Source: Micromonospora cremea (GTDB lineage: Bacteria; Actinomycetota; Actinomycetes; Mycobacteriales; Micromonosporaceae). Taken from it: a stretch of 64,000 nt of DNA. This document shows positions 1-7,213 of this stretch, one piece after another. Both the position numbers and the translations under genes were made by a program. The DNA lies in the NCBI RefSeq assembly GCF_900143515.1, contig NZ_FSQT01000002.1, positions 3,473,501 through 3,537,500 of the forward strand, given 5' to 3'. Under the pieces are notes generated by a model. That model had not been told where the DNA came from. It saw only the letters and a program-made list of their open reading frames with translations, and did no database searches. Within the stretch, counting starts at the first letter, position 1, and the number at the start of each line of letters is the position of its first letter.

Positions 1-598
1 CGAGCAGACTCACCAGGTCGTCGAACCGGCCCTCGCGCGAGGCGGCGAGGAAGGCCTCGACCACTCGCCGCTGACGGGCCGGGTCCGTCTCCCGAACGGT
101 CCCGCCCTGGTGCACCCTGCGGCGGGCCCGGCTGGCGATCTGGCGGACGGCGGCGGGACTGCGGTCGACCACCGCGGCGATCTCCTCGAACGAGACCGCG
201 AACATGTCGTGCAGGACGAACACGAACCGTTCCGTCGGCGCGAGGGTGTCCAGGACGACCAGGAGCGCCCGCCCGACCGACTCGGTCAGCATGGCCTCAC
301 GCTCGGGGTCGACCGGGGCGCTGTCGGTCGGGTCGGGCTCCGGTGCGGCGGTGTCCCACGGCTGCTCCGGACGGGCGGTACGCGTTCGCAGCCGGTCCAG
401 GCAGACCCGGCCGACCGTGGTCGTCAGCCAGCCGGGCAGATTGTCGATGCCCGCGACATCGGCTCGACTGAGCCGCAACCAGGTGTCCTGAACGGCATCC
501 TCGGCCTCCGCGCCGGAGCCCAGCATCCGGTGGGCGACCGCCCGTAGCCGCGACCGGTTCTCCTCGAAGCGACGGGCCAGCACATCCGCTTCGATCAT
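1..598 (-). CDS. ECF41-type RNA polymerase sigma factor (SigJ-like), 3' end outside window
   Basis: Read on the minus strand from ATG at 598, the protein begins MIEADVLARRFEENRSRL and continues with a sigma-70 region 2 (HRMLGSGAEAEDAVQDTWLR, about residues 23-42) and a region 4 HTH (FEEIAAVVDRSPAAVRQIA, about residues 145-163). The region 4 text and the long C-terminal continuation into the window edge fit the ECF41/SigJ group, whose members carry a SnoaL-like C-terminal domain instead of a membrane anti-sigma factor. That domain is mostly missing here because the gene runs off the window. The divergent neighbour at 744 is a carboxymuconolactone decarboxylase, which is the classical ECF41 partner. 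What is seen: both sigma domains and the partner gene. What is inferred: that this sigma factor transcribes that partner. Confidence 0.88.
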   Translation of the reverse strand, partial: MIEADVLARRFEENRSRLRAVAHRMLGSGAEAEDAVQDTWLRLSRADVAGIDNLPGWLTTTVGRVCLDRLRTRTARPEQPWDTAAPEPDPTDSAPVDPEREAMLTESVGRALLVVLDTLAPTERFVFVLHDMFAVSFEEIAAVVDRSPAAVRQIASRARRRVHQGGTVRETDPARQRRVVEAFLAASREGRFDDLVSLL

Positions 599-647
599 GA
601 CCTTTCCACCCCCGCGCGCCTGAGCGCTCTGTGACCGCCGCCACATC

Positions 648-686
648 TGTCACGCCGTCGGCTTGCCGGCCGACATCCCAGTGACA
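648..686. promoter_or_regulatory. Divergent promoter region with ECF41-like motif and nested inverted repeats
   Basis: TGTCACG at 648-654 is followed after 16 bases by CGAC at 671-674, close to the ECF41 promoter pattern TGTCACA-N16-CGTC known from the family. A second TGTCAC lies on the minus strand at 686-681, facing the sigma gene. Inside, GTCGGC (657-662) and GCCGAC (669-674) form a small hairpin, so the whole block is a nested palindrome. The plus-strand copy would serve the decarboxylase gene at 744. Confidence 0.5.
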
Positions 687-743
687 ACCGGGACGTCGTA
701 CCGCGACGGACGCCGGGCAGCCTAACAAGACGGGACGACCAAC

Positions 744-1208
744 ATGATCACCGAACCGCGCATCCAGAACCCCGCCAGCCTGCTGCCGGACGCCGTGAAG
801 GCGAGCAACCTGCTCTACAGGGCCGCGCACTCGGTCGGGGTGCCGGGCAGCACGCTGGAGCTGGTGCACCTTCGGGTCAGCCAGATCAACGGGTGCGGCG
901 CATGCGTCGACTCGGGTGCCCGGGGCGCCCGGAAGGCGGGCGAGACCGAGGAGCGGCTGTTCGCGGTGGCCGCCTGGCGGGAAACCCCGTACTTCACCGA
1001 GGCGGAGCGGGCGGCGCTCGCGCTCGCGGAGGCCGCCACCCGGCTCGCCGACCGGGCCGACGCCGTGCCCGACGACGTCTGGGCGGAGGCGGCCCGGCAC
1101 TTCGGCGAGAAGGAGCTCGCCGCGATCGTGCTCTGGGTGGCCACCAGCAACTTCTTCAACCGGCTCAACGTCACCACCCGGCAGCCGGCCCCGCAGGCAT
1201 GGGGCTGA
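744..1208 (+). CDS. Carboxymuconolactone decarboxylase / AhpD-like family protein
   Basis: The 154-residue protein has the CMD/AhpD fold signature: a helix with ELVHLRVSQINGCGACVDSG at about residues 37-56 containing a C-x-x-C pair (CGAC). In AhpD-type peroxidases the motif is CxxCxxxH; here the position of the histidine is a glycine (CGACVDSG), so peroxidase chemistry by the AhpD proton relay is doubtful although the redox cysteines are kept. The gene starts with ATG preceded by GACGGGACG. It is divergent from the ECF41 sigma gene, the usual arrangement for this regulon, which suggests a role in a redox stress response; the substrate is unknown. Confidence 0.85.
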   Translation: MITEPRIQNPASLLPDAVKASNLLYRAAHSVGVPGSTLELVHLRVSQINGCGACVDSGARGARKAGETEERLFAVAAWRETPYFTEAERAALALAEAATRLADRADAVPDDVWAEAARHFGEKELAAIVLWVATSNFFNRLNVTTRQPAPQAWG

Positions 1209-1225
1209 CGAACCCTCAGCTTGAT

Positions 1226-1272
1226 CACCTGGTGCTCAGCAGCTGCTCCGGCGACGTGCTGAGCATCAGGTG
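1226..1272 (+). terminator. Long hairpin after the CMD gene
   Basis: CACCTGGTGCTCAGCA (1226-1241) pairs with TGCTGAGCATCAGGTG (1257-1272) over 16 positions with a single G-T pair, around a 15-base loop. It starts 17 bases after the CMD stop codon. There is no T tract, which is normal for intrinsic terminators in high-GC actinobacteria. Confidence 0.65.
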
Positions 1273-1290
1273 TTCGAGGGTGCATTGATC

Positions 1291-1337
1291 GTCAACTTGA
1301 GGTTGACGCCTGGGTGGCGTCAACCTATGGTTGACGC
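1291..1337 (+). promoter_or_regulatory. Leaderless promoter with two palindromic operators for the HTH-Clp_N gene
   Basis: TTGACG (1303-1308) and TATGGT (1326-1331) are separated by exactly 17 bases, a strong housekeeping-type promoter, and the expected start of transcription falls on or next to the A of the start codon at 1338. Two palindromes overlap it: GTCAACTTGAGGTTGAC at 1291-1307, covering the -35, and GTCAACCTATGGTTGAC at 1319-1335, covering the -10. Their centres are 28 bases apart. No Shine-Dalgarno precedes the ATG. Autorepression by the HTH protein encoded downstream is the simplest reading. Confidence 0.7.
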
Positions 1338-2069
1338 ATGACGGATCCTATCCAGATGACGAATCCCGTTCGCCTCGACGACCTGATCCAGGCGATCAAG
1401 AAGGCGCACAGCGACGCGCTCGACCAGCTCACCGACGCGGTGATCGCCGCCGACCACCTGGGTGACGTCGCCGACCACCTCATCGGTCACTTCGTCGACC
1501 AGGCCCGGCGCTCGGGCGCCTCCTGGACCGACATCGGCCGCAGCATGGGGGTCAGCAAGCAGGCTGCGCAGAAGCGGTTCGTGCCGAAGGCCTCGACCGA
1601 GGCCGCGGCCCTCGACCCGAACGCCGGCTTCGGTCGGTTCACGCCCCGCGCCCGCAACGTGGTGGTGGCCTCGCAGGAGGAGGCCCGCGCCAGTGGACAC
1701 GCCGAGATCGGCCCCGAGCACCTGGTGCTGGGCCTGCTCGCCGAGCCGGACGGGCTGGCCGCCAAGGTGATGGCTGGTCGGGGCGCCTCCCCGGAGGCGG
1801 TGCGCGAGGCGGTGGGCGCCGCCCTGCCGCCGCCGGCCGACCAGGTCCCGGACCTCATCCCGTACGACGTGCGCGGCAAGAAGGCGCTGGAGCTGACGTT
1901 CCGGGAGGCGCTGCGGCTCGGGCACAACTACATCGGCACCGAGCACATCCTGCTCGCCCTGCTCGAGCAGGAGGATGGCGCCGGCGTGCTCACCAACCTC
2001 GGCCTGGAGAAGTCGACCGTCGAGGCCGACCTGGCCGCCGCCCTCGCCGCAGCCGTCCGCCAGAAGTGA
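1338..2069 (+). CDS. HTH-containing Clp N-terminal-domain protein
   Basis: The 243-residue protein has an N-terminal helical region with a helix-turn-helix (SWTDIGRSMGVSKQAAQKRF, about residues 57-76), followed by two Clp_N repeats (about 93-160 and 165-240; for example EIGPEHLVLGLLAEPDGLAA and YIGTEHILLALLEQEDGAGV). Clp_N modules in ClpA/ClpC bind adaptors or substrates; here they are fused to a DNA-binding head and there is no AAA+ domain, so it is not a Clp ATPase. It is probably a transcription factor whose Clp_N part senses a ligand, peptide or Clp adaptor. The ATG is leaderless and sits directly behind two operator palindromes, consistent with autoregulation. Confidence 0.8.
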   Translation: MTDPIQMTNPVRLDDLIQAIKKAHSDALDQLTDAVIAADHLGDVADHLIGHFVDQARRSGASWTDIGRSMGVSKQAAQKRFVPKASTEAAALDPNAGFGRFTPRARNVVVASQEEARASGHAEIGPEHLVLGLLAEPDGLAAKVMAGRGASPEAVREAVGAALPPPADQVPDLIPYDVRGKKALELTFREALRLGHNYIGTEHILLALLEQEDGAGVLTNLGLEKSTVEADLAAALAAAVRQK

Positions 2070-2079
2070 CCCTGCGCGA

Positions 2080-2595
2080 TCAGGGCGTCGGGAAGCCGTA
2101 ACGCAGGGCGTGCTCCGGATCGGCCGGGTCGATCTGGCGCACGCCCGCGTCGGCGAGGCGCTTGTTGACCTCGTCGAGCTGCTCGCGCACCAGCCGGGCC
2201 TCCTCCTCGGTGACCCGTCCCCGGTGCGGCTTGCCGGCGTGGTCCAGCGTGCCGTGGTCGATCTTCTCGGCGCTCTTGCGCGCCTTCGGCGGGCGGACCC
2301 GCTCGGCCGTCTTCAGCAGCTGCGCCATCGGCACGTCGGTGGCCATCGCGTCGAACTCGCTGGCGGTCAGCACCACCCGGCGCGGCTCGCCGCCGCCGTG
2401 CCGGTCGTGGATCTCGACCACCGCGACGTCCAGCGCCGCGTCGTCGATGTTCTCCACCTCGGTCGGGGTGGCGTCCAGTTGCACGGGCCCGGCGACCAGG
2501 TCCGGGTGCTCCAGGACGACGACGCGGACCACCTCGTCGTCGTCCTGCAGGACCGTGCCGGTGAAGTCGGAGACGTGGATCGTCTTCTTGCCCAT
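2080..2595 (-). CDS. Unrecognised acidic protein, 171 residues
   Basis: I do not recognise the family. The protein begins MGKKTIHVSDFTGTVLQDDD and has a predicted beta-rich N-terminal half and a charged helical C-terminal half (EEARLVREQLDEVNKRLADA, about residues 134-153), ending PEHALRYGFPTP. It has no membrane segment, signal peptide or cysteine motif. The start at 2595 is supported by an AGGAGAA ribosome-binding site. Its 3' end is only 11 bases from the end of the convergent HTH-Clp_N gene. The combination of a short beta sheet and a basic helix (PPKARKSAEK near residue 113) would fit a small nucleoid or adaptor protein, but this is a guess. Confidence 0.75.
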   Translation of the reverse strand: MGKKTIHVSDFTGTVLQDDDEVVRVVVLEHPDLVAGPVQLDATPTEVENIDDAALDVAVVEIHDRHGGGEPRRVVLTASEFDAMATDVPMAQLLKTAERVRPPKARKSAEKIDHGTLDHAGKPHRGRVTEEEARLVREQLDEVNKRLADAGVRQIDPADPEHALRYGFPTP

Positions 2596-2677
2596 GCGCG
2601 GAGCTTCTCCTGTCGTAGGCCGGATTTCAGACCAGAAGAAGTTACCCGACAGGTGTGCGAAAGCCGGCGTTGGACAG

Positions 2678-2708
2678 CCCGGGTGTGTCGTGGCCGGCGC
2701 CACCCGGG
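2678..2708 (-). terminator. Hairpin directly after the small 65-residue gene
   Basis: CCCGGGTG (2678-2685) pairs with CACCCGGG (2701-2708). The arm begins one base beyond the stop codon of the minus-strand gene at 2709, which supports that gene being real and terminated here. Confidence 0.5.
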
Positions 2709-2906
2709 TCAGCGGGTGTTGAGACCCCGCCGTGCGGAACTGCCGGCCGGCAGCTTGTTCAGCTCCGCCCAGGACAGGGCGTCCGCGCTTCCCGTCGTGC
2801 GGGTGCGGCGGTACCGCGGCTGGGCCGGAAAGCGTCCGGCGGCCTCCGCTGCCCGCCAGAGTCGCTCGGGGTCCTGCTGGTAGCGGTCGTTCGGCTGAAT
2901 CGGCAT
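2709..2906 (-). CDS. Small hypothetical protein, 65 residues
   Basis: The protein starts MPIQPNDRYQQDPERLWRAA and is rich in Arg, Ala and Tyr with no membrane segment; I do not recognise a family. ATG at 2906 is preferred because GGGACGG lies seven bases upstream on the minus strand; in-frame starts at 2912 and 2936 also exist. The terminator-like hairpin right after the stop codon and lack of a competing gene on the other strand support it, but it remains a weak call. Confidence 0.4.
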   Translation of the reverse strand: MPIQPNDRYQQDPERLWRAAEAAGRFPAQPRYRRTRTTGSADALSWAELNKLPAGSSARRGLNTR

Positions 2907-3096
2907 GACCATACCGTCCCAAACAAAGGTGTCCATGTATGGAAATACCTATGACGGTCGATCGGTGCGCCTGGTTCCCCGTCTCAACGGCAAAGTGGTC
3001 TGCGGCGTCGCAGCCCGGCCCTCGGGGATCGTCCGCCCGTCGGGGCCGCCCGGCGTACGGTGATCCACGACGGGCCGGCTGAACGGGGAGGTGCGC

Positions 3097-3759
3097 ATGC
3101 TCGACCGGCGGCTCCAGCTGCACCTGGCCACCTGGCTCGGCCAGTGGCCGGCCGCTCCCGGGCTGCACGTCGTCGCCTCGCACCGGCGGGCCGAACCGGC
3201 CTGGGATGGCCGGCTGCGCCCCGCGCTCGCCGTGGACACCGGGCAGAGCGCCGTGCTCTCCGTGCCGCCGGACCGGGTGGCGGCGGTCCGCGCTCTGATC
3301 CGGCGTGCGCCGGATCGGCTGCTTCCGTCGCTGCCGGAGACTGTCGGGCTGCCCGACTGGTGCGTGCACGACGGCCCCTTCCGGTGGACGCTGGCTCCCG
3401 CGCCGCTGCCGGACGTGGGGGAGTGGACCGAGTCGACGGCCCCCGGGCTGCCGCCCTGGCTGCGGCTGTTCGACCGGCCGGTGCTGGTGGTCCGCGACGC
3501 GGACGGCAACTACCTGGCCGGGGCGGGGATCAAGCGGCACGACGCGTACGGGCGCGAGCTGGCCGTCGGCACCGCGCCCGCCGCGCGCGGTCGCGGTCTC
3601 GCCCGCCGGCTCGTGGCGCAGGCGGCCCGGCGGGTGCTCGACGAGGGCGCGGTGCCCACCTACCTGCACGAGCGGGACAATCACGCCTCTGCCCGGGTCG
3701 CGGAGGCGGCTGGCTTCCCGGACCGGGGCTGGCGTGCGTACGGGGTCTATCCACGCTGA
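3097..3759 (+). CDS. GNAT-family N-acetyltransferase
   Basis: The 220-residue protein has a GNAT domain in its C-terminal half. The acetyl-CoA binding motif A is seen as GTAPAARGRGLARRLVAQAA (about residues 163-182), followed by the beta5/alpha4 stretch HERDNHASARVAEAAGF typical of GNATs (about 194-210). The N-terminal 100 residues are not assignable. The ATG at 3097 has GGGGAGG seven bases upstream; GTG at 3091 is in frame but sits inside that site. It is monocistronic and followed by a strong hairpin. The acceptor substrate cannot be told from sequence. Confidence 0.82.
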   Translation: MLDRRLQLHLATWLGQWPAAPGLHVVASHRRAEPAWDGRLRPALAVDTGQSAVLSVPPDRVAAVRALIRRAPDRLLPSLPETVGLPDWCVHDGPFRWTLAPAPLPDVGEWTESTAPGLPPWLRLFDRPVLVVRDADGNYLAGAGIKRHDAYGRELAVGTAPAARGRGLARRLVAQAARRVLDEGAVPTYLHERDNHASARVAEAAGFPDRGWRAYGVYPR

Positions 3760-3776
3760 GGCTGCCGTCGCGGGGC

Positions 3777-3812
3777 GCGGACCGCGGATCCCGGGCCGGA
3801 TCCACGGTCCGC
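3777..3812 (+). terminator. Terminator hairpin after the GNAT gene
   Basis: GCGGACCGCGGATCC (3777-3791) pairs with GGATCCACGGTCCGC (3798-3812) with one mismatch and a 6-base loop. The remaining intergenic DNA to 3984 shows no gene that I can support. Confidence 0.7.
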
Positions 3813-3984
3813 AACCTTCCCCCCAGGTCCCGGCTTTCCGGTGACCGGCCGCGTGGTGGACGGGCCGGTACGTGCCGATCACGCTACGTATCGAGCAGGC
3901 TCGGTGCAAGGTGCGAGCTGTCGGTTCGGAGTGTCGAATAGCGGACTTGACCTGCGGCTGAGCTGGTCGAGGATGTCGGCCGGC

Positions 3985-4683
3985 TCAGTGACGTAGCGTG
4001 CGGATGAGGTCGAGCACCTGCCGGGTCACGGGGCGGAGCACCCGCAGCCGGGACAGCGCCACGAGCCGGTCGATCAGCGGTACGGCACCGTCGATCAGCT
4101 GCCGGGTCTTGATCTGCCCGGAGGATCTGTCGTGCACCCAGTAGAGGACCACGCCCATGTACGCCAGCCAGAGCAGCTCGGGCAGCTGGGGGCGTAGTTC
4201 GGCGTCGACCTTGGCGGTCGAGCCCGTCAGCACCTCGGCGAAGAGGTCGATCGCCGCCTGTCGGGCGCCGGACGACTCGGCGGAGAAAGGGCTGAGCGGG
4301 GAGGTGGGCTCCGCCGCCGTCTTGAAGAAGGTGGCCGCGAAACCATGCGATGGGGTCAGCACGTCGATGCCCGCGTGCAACACCCCGGCGAGCCGGGCGG
4401 CGAACTCGTCTTCCCGGTCGAGCACCGGTTGGGCGGCGGCCCGGTGCTCGATCTGGGAGTGAGCGTAGAACTCCTGGATCAGGTGGTCCTTGGACCCGAA
4501 ATAGTAGTAGGCGTTGCCGACCGCGACGCCGGCCTCCTGCGCGATCGCCCGCATGGTGGTCTGGGCGTAACCGCGCTCGCGGAAGAGCCGCATCGCGGTG
4601 TCCCGGATCAGCTGCCGCGTCTGCTCGCCTCGGGCGGTCGCAGGCTCACCCGCAGCGGTCGTCGGCGCAGTCTCCTCGGTCAT
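3985..4683 (-). CDS. TetR/AcrR-family transcriptional regulator
   Basis: The 232-residue protein has the TetR N-terminal HTH: TRQLIRDTAMRLFRERGYAQ then TTMRAIAQEAGVAVGNAYYY at about residues 22-62. The C-terminal ligand domain is all helical and unclassified. ATG at 4683 (MTEETAPTTAAG) is chosen; an in-frame start at 4731 would lengthen the overlap with the upstream DCC gene. It overlaps that gene by 38 bases and is the last gene of a three-gene operon starting at 5649. The two TTGAAC-NN-GTTCAA palindromes at the operon promoter are the likely autoregulatory operators. The inducer is unknown. Confidence 0.85.
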   Translation of the reverse strand: MTEETAPTTAAGEPATARGEQTRQLIRDTAMRLFRERGYAQTTMRAIAQEAGVAVGNAYYYFGSKDHLIQEFYAHSQIEHRAAAQPVLDREDEFAARLAGVLHAGIDVLTPSHGFAATFFKTAAEPTSPLSPFSAESSGARQAAIDLFAEVLTGSTAKVDAELRPQLPELLWLAYMGVVLYWVHDRSSGQIKTRQLIDGAVPLIDRLVALSRLRVLRPVTRQVLDLIRTLRH

Positions 4684-5140
4684 CGAGGTCACCGTATCCC
4701 GCCATCTCGTCAGCCGGCTCAGCCCGCGCATCGCGAACCCGCTCCCGTATCGCCGAGGCGGTGGCCACCACGTGCCGGGCGAGCGGCAACAGGTGCGGTC
4801 GGGCCAGCCGATCAGCCGTGGACCGGTGGTCGGCCAACGCCCAGAGGCAGGCGAACCAGGCGCCGTCGCCCGCGTACACCTCGCCGCTGTCGGCCACCAC
4901 GGTCAGGTCGCGCAGTGTCGCGTCGTGGTTCAGGCCCGGAAAGCGCCGCCGGGCCTCGGCCGAGCCGGCCGGCACGAACTCCAGGGGTACGAGCTGGGCC
5001 CGGGAAGCCAGCCATCGGCGGGCGGCACGGCAGAGCGGGCAGTTCGCGTCGAACAGGACGACGAACTCCCGGATCCCACCGCCCCCGTGTGCGGTGGGAT
5101 CCGGGAGCCGGCCGTGGCTGTCGGCCGGTGAGGCAGTCAT
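4646..5140 (-). CDS. DCC-family (DUF393) thiol-disulfide oxidoreductase-like protein
   Basis: The 164-residue protein has the DUF393 signature FVVLFDANCPLCRAARRWLA (about residues 24-43) with a CPLC thioredoxin-like active site on a beta-alpha unit. The family (DCC) is thought to be thiol-disulfide oxidoreductases, often beside DoxX-type membrane proteins. Here the partner is a three-helix membrane protein whose stop codon overlaps this ATG by four bases (ATGA at 5137-5140), and the TetR gene overlaps the 3' end. The three genes therefore form a tightly coupled unit; the physiological redox partner is not evident. Confidence 0.82.
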   Translation of the reverse strand: MTASPADSHGRLPDPTAHGGGGIREFVVLFDANCPLCRAARRWLASRAQLVPLEFVPAGSAEARRRFPGLNHDATLRDLTVVADSGEVYAGDGAWFACLWALADHRSTADRLARPHLLPLARHVVATASAIRERVRDARAEPADEMAGYGDLDDRGDCADDRCG

Positions 5141-5649
5141 CGCGGCGGCGGTGGATTGTGCACCGACCCGCCGCCCGGCTGCGAGGTCGGCTGGGCGGCT
5201 GCCTGCGCGCCGGTCGGCAGGAGTGGGCTGGTCGGAGGCGAGCCGTGCGGTGTGGACGGCATGGGAAGCCGGCCGACCGGTGCGAGCGGCGGATGGGTGG
5301 CGAGCTGGCGGAGTCGACCGCGGCGATAGCGGCCGAGCGCGAAGACGTTGAAGGAGTGCAGCGCGCCGAGCACCAGCAGCACCAAGCCGACCTTGAGGGA
5401 CAGCTCCTCCATCGCCTGGCTGGTCGAACCCACCGGGTCGGGGTGTTTCATCGCCACCGTCACGTAGCCGAGGTTGAGCAGGTAGAAGCCGACCACCAGG
5501 AGGCTGTTCACCGCTTGGGCCAGCCGCTCGTCGGCGAACACCTCCTCGAGGAAGACCTGCCCGTTGCGGGACAGCGCCCGGGCCACCCAGATGGTCAGGC
5601 CGATGCTGACCACGAGGTAGATCAGGTACATCCAGACCTTGATATCCAT
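5137..5649 (-). CDS. Small integral membrane protein with proline-rich tail
   Basis: The 170-residue protein has three clear hydrophobic helices: about residues 4-22 (VWMYLIYLVVSIGLTIWVA), 44-66 (LLVVGFYLLNLGYVTVAM) and 83-104 (VGLVLLVLGALHSFNVFAL). A basic stretch follows, then a Pro/Ser/Thr-rich tail of about 60 residues. I do not recognise a family. ATG at 5649 is supported by AAGAAGG; an upstream TTG reading would begin inside the operator. It is the first gene of the operon with the DCC protein and TetR. Confidence 0.78.
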   Translation of the reverse strand: MDIKVWMYLIYLVVSIGLTIWVARALSRNGQVFLEEVFADERLAQAVNSLLVVGFYLLNLGYVTVAMKHPDPVGSTSQAMEELSLKVGLVLLVLGALHSFNVFALGRYRRGRLRQLATHPPLAPVGRLPMPSTPHGSPPTSPLLPTGAQAAAQPTSQPGGGSVHNPPPPR

Positions 5650-5662
5650 GCGGACGCCCTTC

Positions 5663-5719
5663 TTGAACCTGTTCAACTACCGACGGCGTCAGCGTAGGAC
5701 AGGTATTGAACATGTTCAA
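5663..5719 (-). promoter_or_regulatory. TetR operon promoter with two TTGAAC-N2-GTTCAA palindromes
   Basis: Two perfect 14-bp palindromes, TTGAACATGTTCAA (5706-5719) and TTGAACCTGTTCAA (5663-5676), flank a minus-strand promoter: TTGAAC at 5719-5714, a 17-base spacer, and TACGCT at 5696-5691. The first palindrome is the -35 itself, the second lies just past the expected transcription start. Centres are 43 bases apart. This is a textbook repressor layout; the TetR protein at 3985-4683 is the natural ligand. Confidence 0.75.
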
Positions 5720-5758
5720 GAGAGGATGGCCGACCCCGGACCCGACCTGCTCGACCGC

Positions 5759-7213
5759 TCAGCCGGCCAGGCCGAGCGCCTCCGCCGCCGCCCGACCGTT
5801 GGCGTGGCTCGCGCCGTACGTGGTGACGAAGGCGCGTACGCCGGCCGGGCGCCACTGCGCCGGCCAGCCCATCTCCACCACGGTCACCGGGTGCTCCGCG
5901 GCCAGGCCGGCGATCAGCTCCGGGCCGCCGGGCAGCCGGTGCAGGTGCCGCCCGACCAGCACGATCGGCCGGTCACCGGCCAGCTCGCGCAGCGTCGCCT
6001 TGTCGGTCTCGGCGGCGATCACCCGGATCTCCTGCACACCGTCCAGGTGCGGGCCAAGGCCCCACGGCACCCGTCCTTCGGCGATGGTGGACTCGGTGTG
6101 CAGCTGCACCACCAGCGGCCGACCCAGGCCGGTGAGGATCCCGTCCACCTGGACCGCCCGGCGCGCGGCCGCGTACCCCAGGTCGGTTTCGGCGGTGCCC
6201 GGCGATTCGCCGGCGGTCCGGGTCCACTCCGCGAGCGCGGCGGCGCGGCCGGCCGCCTCCTCGACGCGGGAGGTCGCCAGCCGGCCGTCGGTGATCGCGT
6301 CGACGATCTCGGCGGCCACCCGCTCGACCAGTTCGGCGTCGACCTTCGCGCCGATGCAGAGCAGGTCGGCGCCGGCGGCCAGGGCGCGCACCGCGGCGGG
6401 GCCCACGCCGCCGGCCGCGACTGCCGCGCCCTTCATCTCCAGCGCGTCGGTGATGACGGTGCCGGTGAAGCCGTACTCGGTGCGCAGCAGGTCGACCAGG
6501 ACGGCCCGGCTGAAGGTGGCCGGACCGGTGCCGGTCAGCGCCGGCACGCGGATGTGCGCGGTCATCACCGCGCGCGCCCCGGCGGCGACGACCGCGGCGA
6601 ACGGCGGCAGGTCCCGCTGGCGCAACAGGTCCAGCGGAACGTCCACGGTGGGCAGCTCGTGGTGAGAGTCGGTGACGGTGGCGCCGTGGCCGGGGAAGTG
6701 CTTGGCGCAGGCGGCGACGCCGGCGGCCTGCAGGCCTGCCACAGCGGCGGCCGAGTGGGCGGCCACCCGCACCGGATCCGCGCCGAACGACCGCGTGCCG
6801 ATCACCGGGTTGTCGTCGGCGGTGTTCACGTCCACCGTCGGGGCGAGGTCGACGGTGATGCCGAGGGCGGCCAGCTCGGCGCCGATCGCCTGGTAGACCC
6901 GTCGGGTGAGCGCCACGTCGCCGATCGCGCCGAGGGCGGCGTTGCCGGGGTACGGGCTGCCGGTGGCGTGGGCCAGCCGGGTCACGTCGCCACCCTCCTC
7001 GTCGATGGCGATCAGCACGTCCGCCCGGCCGGCGCGCAGCGCGGCGGTGCTCGCCGCCACCTGGGACGGGTCGTGCACGTTGGTGCCGAACAGGGTGTGC
7101 CCGGCCAGCCCGTCGGCCACCAGGTCGACGGCCCAGTCCGGGGGGACCGGTCCCGGGTACGCGGCGAGCAGCGTGCCGAGTGCGAGCCGGCGCAGTCCTG
7201 GATCGAGCCCCAC
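5759..7213 (-). CDS. Glycoside hydrolase family 3 beta-N-acetylhexosaminidase (NagZ-like)
   Basis: The 484-residue protein has a GH3 N-terminal TIM barrel with the NagZ-type signature KHFPGHGATVTDSHHELP (His and Asp of the catalytic dyad region, about residues 192-209) and the nucleophile motif VITDALEMKGAA at about residues 266-277. It has no signal peptide, so it probably acts in the cytoplasm on N-acetylglucosaminyl-containing muropeptides or chitin fragments imported by a transporter elsewhere. The GTG start at 7213 is preceded by GGGGGAAG. It is divergent from a ROK regulator at 7381, which fits control by an amino sugar or its phosphate. Confidence 0.88.
   Translation of the reverse strand: MGLDPGLRRLALGTLLAAYPGPVPPDWAVDLVADGLAGHTLFGTNVHDPSQVAASTAALRAGRADVLIAIDEEGGDVTRLAHATGSPYPGNAALGAIGDVALTRRVYQAIGAELAALGITVDLAPTVDVNTADDNPVIGTRSFGADPVRVAAHSAAAVAGLQAAGVAACAKHFPGHGATVTDSHHELPTVDVPLDLLRQRDLPPFAAVVAAGARAVMTAHIRVPALTGTGPATFSRAVLVDLLRTEYGFTGTVITDALEMKGAAVAAGGVGPAAVRALAAGADLLCIGAKVDAELVERVAAEIVDAITDGRLATSRVEEAAGRAAALAEWTRTAGESPGTAETDLGYAAARRAVQVDGILTGLGRPLVVQLHTESTIAEGRVPWGLGPHLDGVQEIRVIAAETDKATLRELAGDRPIVLVGRHLHRLPGGPELIAGLAAEHPVTVVEMGWPAQWRPAGVRAFVTTYGASHANGRAAAEALGLAG

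Noticed and set aside
2080..3909. A 609-codon minus-strand frame covering the 171-residue protein and the GNAT region
   Set aside because: Only the 3' part (2080-2595) has a plausible protein sequence and ribosome-binding site; the rest is an antisense shadow of the GNAT gene with Arg/Pro/Gly-rich composition.
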